Below are positions 21,072-33,315 of a DNA stretch of 64,000 bases, piece after piece. The first letter of the stretch is position 1, and every line of letters begins with the position of its first letter. Made by a program: the position numbers and the translations under genes. Under the pieces are notes generated by a model. That model was not told the origin of the DNA. It worked only from the letters and a program-made list of their open reading frames with translations, and ran no database searches. The stretch is from Lathyrus oleraceus (lineage: Eukaryota; Streptophyta; Magnoliopsida; Fabales; Fabaceae): contig NC_066579.1 of assembly GCF_024323335.1 (NCBI RefSeq), forward strand, positions 53,402,771 to 53,466,770. Direction: 5' to 3'.

Positions 21072-23774
21072 ACTGCCCCTATTCAATCAGCTGGGAACCC
21101 GAACGGATGATAGCGATGGCTGTCAGACTTTCAGGGTAAACAGGGATTGAATACAAAAGAACCGTAAAAATTTGCACCGACTGGATATAATACAGAAAAA
21201 CCACGTCATTTACCGATGACAAACTGCACGACAACTTCAGAAACGCAAAAACCATTTACCGATGGTTGGAAACTGGAACCTTGATATTTACCGATATCAA
21301 CTTCAGCACGACCATTTACCGATGGCGGCTGGGGAAAACAAACTTCTGAAAAACAAAACCATTTACCGATGGTTAAAACTTGATATTTACCGATATCAAC
21401 TTCAGCAAAACCATTTACCGATGGCTGCTGCAACTGGAAACTCGATATTTACCGATATCGAAGAAAACCGGGCCATTTACCGATGGCATCTCCGCTTGGG
21501 GAGGAACGAAATCCTTGTGGCGATACCAGACAAACCGTTTACCGACGACTTCTGGGGATTTTGATTTTATTGATAAGAGAACAAAGAATGACCAGACATT
21601 TACCGATGACTGGGTGAGACACGATGTTTACCGACATCGAAAGATGATGTTTACCGACATCAAAAAGAAAGACCAGACATTTACCGATGACTGGGATGAG
21701 ACACGATGTTTACCGACATCGAAAGATGATGTTTACCGACATCAAAAGAAATGACCAGACATTTACCGATGACTGGGATGAGAAATTTATTGGGGAAAGA
21801 CAAACAGATATTTGCAACTGAAAACCAGACAAGACATTTACCGATGACTCTACTGGGGATTTCTGTTGGGGATTATCAGACGTTTACCGATGACTGAAAG
21901 AAATACTCGATGTTTACTGACACCGAAGCAATGGCGTTTACCGACACCAAAAAATGACCAGACATTTACCGATGACTGGGTGGAACTCGATGTTTACCGA
22001 CACCGAAACAATGGCGTTTACCGACACCAAAACAAAGAAGACACACGCGGGTGTTGACGTGACACTTACTGATATCACAAGAATAGAATCTGGGATAAGT
22101 TGAAGCAAAGCTGATCACTTGCTGGGAGTCTCACTGGGGAGAACCAAACTTCTGTCACCATCGGGTGAGGAAATAAACCTCTGTCACCATCGGGTGAGGG
22201 AAATAAACCTCTATGGGGATAATCAATTCCGAATGCTGTCGAAGCAACTGTAGCAGACTGGTGCTGATTTTTGAACAAAATGATCCGCTTCTGCCGGGGA
22301 TGCGGTCTGATGTGGTATCGAACACATGAATGCATATGTTTGAATTTTTCTATGGCGTAATGCTCCATATGGGATGGAAATGCTACGCAATTTTGAGGAT
22401 GCAATGATTACTATATGCAATGCAATATGATAAGAACCCTGCGGGGAGAGATACACAGGACGACTGTGCTAAGGAATCTTCAAGATAAATCCACTGGGGG
22501 AAAAAACAGCAACTGCTGGGGAGCCAACAACAAATCCACTGGGGGAAGACAAGGCAACTCACTGGGGAGTAAACAATATAAATCCACTAGGGGAAGACAA
22601 GGCAACTCACTGGGGAGTAATGAAACACCTCTGTTGGGGAGAAATGAATCAACTCTGCTAGGGGAAAACAGAGGGAAACCTGCTGGGGATAGCCCAATCA
22701 ATCCATGAAAAATTCCGCTCGGGGAAATGAGAAGCTCCGCTGGGGAAGCTAAAACAGGCAACTCTCTGGGGATGAAGCTTCATGCAAACCTCAGATAAAA
22801 TAGACTGCCTTGGGGAATAACTGCTACTCTGCCGGGGACGACCCGCAATATTCACAAGTAGAAACAACTCAGCTGGGGATGCAAGTATCGACCTGCTACT
22901 GAAACCTGTCCAATCCACTGGTGGGATGAACTCTGCTGGAGAGGTAACTGCTTCGCTAGGGAAGGCTTAAACAATCCAAAGCTAGGATAATGATCCTGTC
23001 TGGGAAAGGCACTGCTGGGGAGTGCTCACAGGTGAAGACCTTATGGGGAAAATACTCACAGGTGACGACCTGCCAATCGGAACAAAAGATGCCCCAGGGG
23101 GTACATGGACAAGATACGCTCAAGTGTCCTCAACATTCAAAATGATTTTCAAATGTTTTAATCTTTCTGCACGTCATTGTTTAGCCTTCATGTTTTTATA
23201 TGCAATGTTTATCAAAAATCGGACGTTTTTGCAAACAAAACAGTAAAAGTAAAAAACAAGAGAGCAATTTATCTGAATAACGACTTTTATTGATTGAAAA
23301 TGTGCCTGAAAAGGCAAGTACATTGAGAAGCAATTCCTAGAAAGAGGTAATTGCGCACAAAAGGAAAATAAACTATCCTAATGGCAATGTGAACACGGCA
23401 TCCACTGTTTCCCAACTCTGTTATAACCCATAGATCATCAGTTTTCCTCCCAACTCCTTGCTTTCTGAGAAGAACGACTGGACCGATCACATCTTGCGAG
23501 ATGGCAGCTGACGAAGCATGACGAAGTACAGATAACTCAGACTGTAGTCTTCGCTTTAATCCCTCTTTTGGCTGGATCGCCCTTTCGGGTTTTCAATCCA
23601 CCGGGATACCCATTTTTGCCTAAGCCGCCCTTGCGGGTTTTCGACTTACCGGGTGTACAATTTTTCCATTTTTATCCCTAACTTTTGCCCGAACCTTTTC
23701 TTTCTGTTTTTTGGTTCGCCGGGATGCCCATTTTTGCCTGGACTATTTTGTTCTTTTTTGTCCAGCGGGTCAAT
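21072..23774 (-). other. 3' UTR of Ogre element 2 (copy of 1885-4583)
   Basis: This is a near-exact copy of the element 1 3' UTR, including the mini-hairpin array (21205-22077) and the ACTCTGCTGGGGA-like words. The differences I find are a G-to-A at the first base and single-base length changes in homopolymers: an extra A near 21955, extra Gs near 22500 and 22545, and an extra T near 23755. There is no ORF of interest. Confidence 0.85.
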
Positions 23775-25921
23775 TTATGCGAAGTATTTTTTGACTACAT
23801 CTGAGTTAACAGGGGAAGGAAAATCTTCACCGTCCATAGTTGTAAGCATCAAGGCTCCACCGGAGAAGACCTTCTTCACAACAAATGGACCTTCATAGTT
23901 AGGAGTCCACTTGCCCCTGTTATCTGTACCGGGAGGAAGGATCCTCTTCAAAACTAGATCGCCAGTTTGAAATGTCCGAGGACGCACTTTCTGATCAAAG
24001 GCTCGCTTCATCCTTCTCTGATACAACTGCCCATGGCAAACAGCTGCTAAACGTCTTTCTTCGATAAGGCTTAACTCATTAAACCTTGTACGAATCCACT
24101 CGGCTTCGTCCAGCTTGACATCCAATAATACCCTCAGAGAAGGGATCTCCACCTCAACTGGTAGGACTGCCTCCATACCATACACAAGGGAGTAGGGGGT
24201 TGCCCCGGTCGACGTACGTACTGAGGTACGGTATCCATGCAAAGCGAAAGGCAACATCTCGTGCCAATCCTTGTACGTAACGACCATTTTCTGCACAATC
24301 TTCTTGATATTCTTGTTTGCTGCCTCTACAGCGCCATTCATCTTCGGTCTGTAAGGAGAAGAATTGTGATGTTCAATCTTGAAATCTCTGCACAAGTCTT
24401 TCATCATTTTGTTATTGAGATTCAAACCATTATCAGTGATGATTCTCTCAGGAACTCCATAACGACAGATGATTTCTTTCTTGATGAACCGGGCAACCAC
24501 TTGTTTGGTGACGTTGGCATAAGAAGCTGCTTCCACCCACTTGGTGAAGTAATCAATCGCGACCAAGATGAAGCGATGTCCATTAGAAGCAGTAGGCTCA
24601 ATCCTTCCAATCATGTCGATGCCCCACATGGCAAACGGCCAAGGCGAGTTCATGACATTCAATGGGCTTGGTGGTACATGCACCTTATCAGCATAAATTT
24701 GACACTTATGGCATTTCCGAGCATACTGGAAGCAATCGGATTCCATAGTCATCCAATAATATCCGGCTCTCAGCAATTTCTTCGACATTGCATGACCACC
24801 AGCATGGGTACCAAACGAACCCTCGTGCACTTCTTGCATTAACATGTCTGCTTCGTGTCTATCCACGCATCTGAGCAGAACCATGTCAAAGTTCCTCTTG
24901 TATAGCACATCATCCTGATTCAGATAAAAGCTTCCAGCTAGCCTTCTCAGGGTCTTCTTATCGTTCTTCGACGCACCCTCAGGATACTCTTGAGTCTTAA
25001 GGAAGTTCTTGATGTCATAATACCACGGTTTATCATCAATAGCATTAACAGACTCGGCTGCAAACACATATGCAGGCCTCTCAAGTCGATTCACAACAAC
25101 ATGTGGCACATGATTCCACCAATGAACCTTTATCATGGAAGATAAAGTGGCCAAAGCATCAGCCATTTGATTCTCGTCTCGGGGGACGTGATACAACTTC
25201 ACCTTCTTGAAGAACGTCAGTATTCTTCTGGTGTAGTCTCTATACGGAATCAAATGCGGCTGGTTTGTATTCCAATCTCCATTGACCTGATTGATCACTA
25301 GAGCTGAATCTCCAAATATATCAAGTGTTTTGATCCTCAGATCAATGGCTTCTTCTATCCCCATGATACAAGCCTCATACTCAGCTTCATTGTTGGTGAC
25401 GTCGAATGTCAATCTGGCAGAAAAAGGTATATGAGCACCTTTGGGATTGATTAGCACTGCGCCAATACCATTACCGTTCATATTCACAGCCCCATCGAAC
25501 ATCAGTGTCCACTTGTCATCAGGATCCGGTCCTTCCTCGACAAGCGGCTCTTCACAGTCTTTCGTCTTTAGGTACATGATGTCTTCATCAGGGAATTCAA
25601 ACATCATAGGCTGATAGTCATCGATCGGTTGCTCGGCAAGATAGTCGGACAAAATACTACCTTTGATGGCCTTCTGCGACGTGCACTGAATGTCATACTC
25701 TGTTAAGATCATCTGCCAACGGGCAACACGTCCGGTGAGAGCTGGCTTCTCAAAGATGTATTTCACAGGATCCATCCTAGAAATCAACAGAGTAGTATGG
25801 TTCAACATATACTGCCTTAGTCGGCGAGCAGCCCAGGCCAAAGCACAGCAAGTTTTCTCGAGCAGTGAATATCTTGTTTCACAGTCGGTAAACTTTTTGC
25901 TCAGGTAGTATATGGCATGCT
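23775..25921 (-). pseudogene. Truncated Ogre pol: RNase H, aRNase H and integrase only
   Basis: It carries the C-terminal 715 or so residues of pol, from within the first RNase H (HAIYYLSKKFTD) through aRNase H and integrase to the normal stop. Upstream the frame runs on to 26081 through leader-derived sequence, giving an artificial hydrophobic N-terminus that is not a real protein domain. RT is absent, so it cannot act alone. Relative to element 1 I see two or three amino-acid changes, including a serine-to-leucine just after the second integrase aspartate (TDNGL for TDNGS) and a tyrosine-to-cysteine near the RNase H end. The DD35E residues remain. Confidence 0.88.
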
Positions 25922-26154
25922 CAACTGACTCTTCACCCCCACACAGAGAGAAACAAACAACCAGCCAGGTGAACAGATGAATAAATGCAAACATTAATGC
26001 AAACATAAATGCAAACAATAGACAATGAATGCAAACAGTAAATAATGAATGCAATAAATAAACACAGCACAAAGCAACCAAAACCCTAACCTAAAGAGCG
26101 CTAGGAGAGACTCGCTCAGGGAAGATGGACCAGCATAGGTCAACTTCTCTAGCG
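25922..26154 (-). other. Residual leader of Ogre element 2 after deletion junction
   Basis: From 25922 the similarity to pol stops and sequence like the element 1 leader (14570-14803) begins, including the ATGAATGCAAACA words. It is visibly diverged from the element 1 leader, unlike the pol side of the junction. Confidence 0.75.
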
Positions 26155-26172
26155 TCCCCAGCAGAGTCGCCA
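26155..26172 (-). promoter_or_regulatory. Primer-binding site of Ogre element 2
   Basis: The sense strand reads TGGCGACTCTGCTGGGGA, identical to element 1, two bases from the LTR edge at 26175. Confidence 0.85.
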
Positions 26173-26174
26173 GC

Positions 26175-29100
26175 TGTCGCATCGCGCGAAAAACCGGCGG
26201 GAAAAGAAAGAACAACAGAGCCGCCACCGTGCGTTATTTATCCCAAAAGAGGGAAAGGAAACGCTCAGAGTAAACCTAGGAAAGAACATGGTCTCGCGAC
26301 CAAAGAGAATGGGTTCGGGAGTCGGTTATGCGAAGGGAAGGTATTAGCACCCCTACGCATCCGTAGTACTCTACGGGATCCACGCACAATAGAAAGGAAA
26401 ATTGGTTGCTAAACACTGCTCAAACTCACACACACTGGCTGAAAAGAGACAAAAGAGAACTGACTGAAACTGACTCGGCAGGATATCGTATCCTGGGCCT
26501 ACTTAGTCTATCAGGCATAGACATCAGAGTCGAAGTAGTTCGGACTGGGGGAAACGACACATGCTCGCTAGGATATCGCATCCTATGCATACGTATCTTC
26601 TCGGACGAGAGAAGAATCAGAGCATTCGTAGCTCGGCTGACACGCACACAAACAAACACAGGCAAAGGCAAACGTGGAGCCTGAATGCCAATCACTGGAC
26701 TTACATCAGCATCCGAACCAAAACACACACACTGGAACCCAAATGCCACTCGAGGGACTTATATCAGCTTCCAAGCACACAACAACATAACAAGTTAATA
26801 GGGAGTCGGGGACTCGAGCCTATAACTGTCAAGCACACACTCAAACAGACAGACAACAAATTGCTAAGGAGTCAGGCACTCGAGCCTAGCAACTGTCAAA
26901 CAACACACACAAAAAAGAAAAAGGGCGCCCGGAGAGATCAGCTCAATCTCCTGCCTACATACTTCATCTGGTATGAAGATCAGGGCGATGTAGTTCCCCT
27001 ACGCAGGGATACAGGACTAGCCTAACCAGATAACAGAGGGAGACACAACTAGGGAGACTACGACTCGAGCCTAGATGTTATCATGCAAAATCATCCCTAA
27101 GTTAAGGCTTCTAGCTAAATGGCACGAGGGCCAACCTATCCTAAGTATGGCTCACACAGGGAGCAAGCCACACACATTTAACTTGCACAGGAAGCAAGCC
27201 AAACTAATCCTAACTTGCACAGGAAGCAAGTCAAACAATCCTATCTTGCACAGGAAGCAAGTCAAACAATCCTACAAGCACAGATAGCACACGCTATACA
27301 CAAACAAGTGGCTCAAACAAGGGTTAGGTTTTAGTCAAGGGGTCATATCAACCTCAACAAACAAACCTCTGGAATGGGGTGAATGTGCTCTTAACCTTGC
27401 CATTGAGGGGCTAAGGTGAAGCAGATGAAAGGATGAAGTGAGGATGAGACCTCACAGCTCTTATCCCTGGCCTGGGAGAGCTCAAGACAAGAATGTGTGG
27501 GTTCAGAAAGTGGGAACCCTTCTACACATTTAAAACTGACTCAGTTGTACAATTGTACAAGATCTTGGGTTTGTATCTGCAATGCATCAACACAGTGGTG
27601 TGAGCAAAGCAGATGACACACTGAATAGTGGGGGATAGATTGCATATCCCTACCTTCCACCAATTGCCTCTTCACTTAGGAGGTCTTTGACTCTATGCAA
27701 GGACAAAATTAAACAATCACAAACATTGCCTCTTAAGGAGGACTTCAGACAGTTGCCTGGCCAAGTAACAGACCAGGTCTTCCAGACTACATGAAGTAAA
27801 AGAGACATACCTCAAGCAAGTTGCTAAAAAGCAAAGCAAATCAAGTTCAGAGAACTTAAGCAACTAAAGTACCTGAAAAAGTCAAAACAATCAGCAAACA
27901 GTTCAAAAGTTTAAATCAAAAGGAATTGGTGAACAGTCAACACAGATGGTCAACTGTGCGAGGCATAAGACTCAAACACATGAGTCAAACCTACAAAACA
28001 AAGGTTAGCATATGATAAAACAATCAAGTTCAAACAAGTTTGAATGATCTTTGAGGCATTGGTGCTTAACCTGAAACAGGAACTCAATTGTAAGCTCAAA
28101 AGACCACTAGGACTAGCCTAGGGTCAAGGGTAAAAGAAAAAGTCAAAACAGCAAAGAAAAGTCAACCAGAGTCAAGGTCAAACATTCAAGACGCTATCAC
28201 AATTGGGCCCACATTCAAATCATGCATTATTATCATTTCATACACAAAAGGATGCAAAGCATGGCAAAGGAAAGCACAAATAGGTCAACAGAATGACTTG
28301 CATCAAAAGTCAACCCAAACATTTTCAAAAATCATCAAATAAATCACACTCAATCCTAACATCTAACATGGTAGACATGTAAAATTTCATGGCATTTGGA
28401 TGAGAGGAAGGCAGTCAATGAAAATCATGAAGTCAACACAATTTCAAGTAAGCACAATGAAAGTCAACAAGCACGGGTCAACTTCAAAAAATCAAAACAA
28501 ATTGAAAACAGAAGAGAAATGAGTGAGATTAACACCAATGCAAAGCTCAAGGTGTCTAGTTATCACATATGAAATCTCATGGTCATACAATAAGATTTGA
28601 GAATTTCACAAAAGATTTGGCAACATGTATCACATAAAGTCAACAAATGACTAAGCATGGAAGAAAATTCACAATCAAATGGAAAACAGCATGGTTAATT
28701 CCAATAAAATTCATACACAAACTAGACATGTAATAGATGATTCATGCAAAATTTCAAGTTGTTTGGAGGCCAGGAGACATGTGAACAAAATTAGGGAAAA
28801 TACATGATCATGGTATGACACCAAATGTAACACATAACTTCAAAAATTCATATCCAGCAAACCACAAATGGGAAATGCACAAACTCTATATGGAAACAAA
28901 GGTCAATGTGTCTAGTTTCATCACAAAAAATTTCAGGGGCAATGGATATGTCATGAGTATTTCACAAAAGGAATGGCACAATGTATCAATTTGGCATACA
29001 TGTTAGGAAACCAATTATCAATTAAAATACAGCCAATGAAAAATTAATTAAAAATCACAATCAAATACTAGACACTCTCATGAACATGATGGAAAAAATC

Positions 29101-32100
29101 TCATGGTTTTTGGATGAAAATTGAGAAAGAAATGAATTATTGAAGATGAGTGATTAATTGAAACAACATGAACAAACAACATGGAACAATGGGTCAAACA
29201 TGGTCAACAGCGTGGCAGTTTTGTAATTTTGGGCATCACTAAACTAAACTCTGCGTTTTGGGCAGAGGAAAGGAAATGTTCCTATTGGCTGATGGCCAAT
29301 GGAACAGTACATGCGCCAACCAGCTTTCACTTTTCTGGGTTTCAACATAAACCCTAGGGTTTATGCAGTATGGCCAAGGTATCTTCATGCAAGCATCATC
29401 ATAAAACAAAATTCGAGCAAGCAATCACAACAGCATGACAAGAACTACATCATGCAACATCAAAACACAAACAAACGAAACACAAGCTCATGCGAATTCT
29501 GGGCAGGGTAGGGTTTCCAAGTAACAGCATACATTCAACATCCTCATGCAATTTGAAATTTCGAAATGTCCAGAAATCCCAATCAAGTATACCAAAAGCA
29601 TAAGCATACATCAAGCATCACAAATATGGTGTTCATTTCCATTAAAACAACTTAAACAAACCAAATCGAAGAAAAACATATTTGTTTAAGAAAATGAAAG
29701 TTCATATTTCTCCATCATGAGAGCACCATTTTGAATGAAACAAATTGCATAGAAACCAGCATACAAAGACCTACTTAATACATGGCATGGATTGGAGAAT
29801 GGAGGTAGTTGAAAACCTACTTGTTTTTGAAGCAAGTTGTCAAACAGTGGTATTTTGGTGGTTATAAGCTCGAACAGGTGCTTCAAATGCTTGGAAATGA
29901 TGAATGGTTGGATGACTTTAGCTCATTGATGCTTGGAAATCCACACACCATGATCTGCCATTGTCGAGCTTTGGAGAAAAACAGAGCGAGGCAGAGCTTT
30001 ACAGGTGATGAATAATGCTTGAAAAAAGGTTCTAAATGTTGGTTGGATGATGAAGGATGCAAGGGTTGCTTGAGTTCTTTGAATGGTTTGTGCAGAAATT
30101 CAAATCGAGCCAAAGTGCAAGATGAGAGTGTGAGAAGTTTTCTGTGATGGCTGCTGCAATGTCTAGGTTCTGTGGTGTTTTGGACAGGGTTTTGAAAGAT
30201 GCAAGTGAGGTGGTTGGAATAAATGAGGTTTGTTGTTGGTTTCTGTTGAAAGGCAGGATGGATGCTTGTTCTGCTGTTTTGATGACAGGAAAATGAGGTC
30301 CTTTGCCTGCTGCTAGGTTGTTGTGACAGGTTTTTAGAGGAATGGCCAAGTGAAGTTCAAATGCAAGTGGCAAGGGGTGATTTGGGAGGGTGTGACTGGT
30401 TTTTCATGGCAAGGTTGGTTTGTTGTGTTTGTAAGGTTTTGAAGGTGCAGTGTAGGGTTGGACTAGCTTGTGGCAAGGTTTGGACAGAAAATGCACAAGC
30501 AAGGTGAGTGGATTTTTGATGAGTGAAGTTCCTGATTTTCTCTCTGTGTTGCAATGTTGTCCCAGTGATTTTTTGATCATCCAAGGCCAAATAGCTAGGT
30601 CCAGTTTTTTAGAGGGTGTATGAAGTTGGTCTTGGTTTTTGGTAAATGCAAGTGGGAGGAGCTTGAATGAATGAGGTTAGGTTATGCCATGTTGGTTTGT
30701 AGCTGCCATGACAGAAAATGTTGGAGGGTATGGTGTGAGCAATTGCCAAGGGTTGTTCTTGCTGCAGACAGGTTTTTGATAGGCCCAAGCAAGGCAAAAT
30801 GAGTGCAGTTAGGAGGAGTCTTTTTCTGCTGCAAAATGTGTTTCCTTTTTGATGAAAAAAATGGCTCTCTTGGTTCTCTTGTTTTTTTGTTTTGTTATGA
30901 CAGGCAATGTGAAGCATGAACTGCTATTAGAAGTTGCTAATGTGGTTTGGAGTTTTGTAACTTTGGTCTTTTGGACAGAAAAAGAAATGCATACACATGA
31001 TGTTTTTAGTGAATGAATGAAAAAAATGACTTGTTTCTGCCTTGGCCAGGGGGGATTTTTGTGGCTGCAGTTGGTGTTTTGTTTCTTTTTTGACAGAAAA
31101 AGGTGAGGAAAAAAAAGGTATTTGGTATTGTGCAGCCTTGGCTCTTAACAGTTTTTGACCGAAAAATTCGAATGCCCCCACAGCCAGGTCAGGTTTTTTA
31201 GGATATGAACAAATGGCTTTTGCTGCTATTACTGTCCTCCCATGACAGAAAAAATTGCCTGAATTCTGCTGTCTTGTATGCCAAGCATGGTCTATGGTTT
31301 TTGTGGGATGGGGTTGTACTTGCTCTGCACATTTCAAGCAGCCAGGGTATGGCCTCCTGTTGGTCTTGGCTGCACAATTAGGCTTCACATTGTGTTTCAA
31401 TTGACAGCAAATCAGGCCTCTCCATGCTGTTTGCTGTTGCTTCAATTTTGAGGAGGAAAAGGCTAAGTGAGAGGATGAGGATTTGTGTGGTTGGAGGCTG
31501 CCAGTAGCATTTCCAAAGGATGAATAGGTGTACTGTTATGCAAAGCCAAGCCCAGTTTATCATGAGTTTTTTTGGCAGATCTCTCCAATGCAACAGCAAG
31601 GTGCCTCTTTCTTTTGAGGGTCAAACATGCTTCTTCTACTGTCAAATGGTTTTGGTCTGCTACTAGGGGATGGCCATGACAGAAAATGGTGATGATTTTG
31701 CTGTCATGGTACAAAGCATGACCATGTGGGATATGGTTGTTGTAAACATGTACTTTGGCCAATGTTCAAGTAAGCTAGCAAGGCCTTTTTTTGGTGGTTT
31801 TTATGCTGCTAAATGAAGCTTCAAAATGACAGCAAATGATGGTTTAGATTTCTGTTTCCATAGTACAAATCATGGTATGGTGGAATGTATGGACAAGCAT
31901 GGTTGAATTTGTACTTTCCTTACAATTCAAGCAACCAAGTATGGATTCATGATGGGTGCAAGTACTGCATATTTTGACTTTGCAAACACATTCTAAATGA
32001 CATTTCTGAGCTGTTCCAATTGGCCAAATGTCAAAAAAATGTTTATATCAAAAAGTCAACTCTTGGTCAAACTTGCATTTAAATGAGAAAAGTCAAAATA

Positions 32101-33043
32101 TGCCATTTTGATTGGTGAAGTTTTGGTTCATGAAATTTATATTTTTGGAAAGAGGGGATCAAATGTGACTTGTAGGAAAAAACCCCACCAAAATTGGCCA
32201 AACGGTTTGAGAGATATGGCCTTCTGAAGTTCAAGATTTTCTGAAATCGATTCGATCATAACTTGCCAACCACACATGGGAATTAAGAGTTCTTGGACTT
32301 TTTGGAAATGGGAGAACAAGATCTTCAACTTTCATGTTGGGCAAAAATTCATTTGAGGCTTGTATCATGATGTAAGTTTGAGGATCAAGACTTTCCATTT
32401 ATGGCAGGTTTCAGTTACAGGCCCAGTTTCTATTTTGGGAAATTTTTGATCTGGCTTCAAATTCTTCCATGATGGTGTTTGGCATGATGTATGATGACTA
32501 TTTGGACATGAATGAACCCTCACAAACCGATTCCAATCATCCAATCACTGATTAAATGGACAGTTGACTTTTAGGGTTTCTGACTGATTATGCATTGACT
32601 GATGACTTCCAAACCCTAATTCCTTGAGGACTTGACTTCAAATGATGTCCCAAGTTGTATGAACTCTTGATTATTGATCATGGTGCCCAAATTCCACAAG
32701 AATGACCACCATCCACTGCTTTGACTGACAGTTGACTTTTTTAGGGTTTTTGACTGTCTGTGTGTGAACTGATGACCTCTGAGCCTTCAATCCTTGACTT
32801 GAACACTTCAAATAGAACTCCAAGCCATGTGAACTTGTTGGACAAACCTCAAGGCCTTGATTCAATGAGAAATTCCTTTGCTTGCTTGGTTGACTGATCA
32901 GGAGATTAGCTTGACCTAATTCTTGATTGCTTGCTCTTGAGGCAACTGAGGGACAATGCAAATGCTATGCAATGGATCATGATATGTTATGACCTAGTAT
33001 GAAAATGTTTGCATAATGATAGGTGCAAATTTGAGGTGCTACA
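26175..33043 (-). repeat. Diverged 5' LTR of Ogre element 2
   Basis: This 6869-bp LTR begins TGTCGCATCG and ends GAGGTGCTACA on the plus strand. It is alignable to 14824-21071 but carries many substitutions and indels. It includes two U5 modules (26473-26640), three tandem copies of a roughly 33-bp unit with a CTTGC...GCAAG hairpin (27179-27276), and an inverted CCAAT pair at 29284-29300. The several short open frames between 29300 and 32000 are low-complexity LTR sequence, and no gene is supported. Confidence 0.85.
27179..27276. repeat. Three-copy 33-bp tandem repeat in LTR
   Basis: CTTGCACAGGAAGCAAG followed by TCAAACAATCCTA-like sequence occurs three times in tandem. Each copy can form CTTGC/GCAAG. 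The shared LTR at 14824-21071 does not carry this expansion. Confidence 0.7.
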
Positions 33044-33062
33044 AAGACACCTAGAAATATGA

Positions 33063-33126
<64 letters not shown>

Positions 33127-33315
33127 CAAGCTAAGTTGAGACTGAGTGAAGGACCCAACTCTATTCCCCCGTTCAATCCATGTCATGGGCTGAGTGTACT
33201 TGGACCCAAGGGCCTCATTCCTATTCACACGCACATTGCCTTGTATACCTCTATCTGAAATAAAAATAAAAACAATTTTTCCATTGCACTTTGGGCCTTG
33301 CGCCTAGTTGCTATC
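33044..33315. repeat. Short flank with (GA)n microsatellite
   Basis: This is non-element DNA between the Ogre right end and the Athila-like left end. It holds a (GA)n run at about 33067-33122. The last five bases, CTATC, are the target-site duplication of the next element. No gene is seen. Confidence 0.8.

Larger units (their letters stand above)
14824..33043 (-). mobile_element. Ogre-type element 2, internally deleted, sharing an LTR with element 1
   Basis: Sense order from the right: 5' LTR 26175-33043 (6869 bp), PBS 26155-26172, about 250 bp of leader, then a direct join at about 25921 into the RNase H part of pol, the rest of pol, the 3' UTR, and LTR 14824-21071. ORF1, gag, protease, intron and RT are missing, roughly 8 kb relative to element 1. 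Its two LTRs differ greatly in length and sequence (roughly 10-15% at the right end by eye), while its internal 3' part is almost identical to element 1. It therefore looks like a recombinant and not a single insertion. The five bases after the right LTR are AAGAC; no partner TSD is visible. Confidence 0.85.

Noticed and set aside
25922..26081. Hydrophobic N-terminus of the element 2 pol frame as a signal or membrane domain
   Set aside because: It is translated leader sequence fused by the deletion. The Phe/Leu/Cys-rich look comes from ATGCAAACA repeats read backwards.
28800..32000. Several 60-170 codon frames inside the right Ogre LTR as host genes
   Set aside because: They show no domain motifs, start at non-ATG codons in part, and are not preserved in the other LTR copies.
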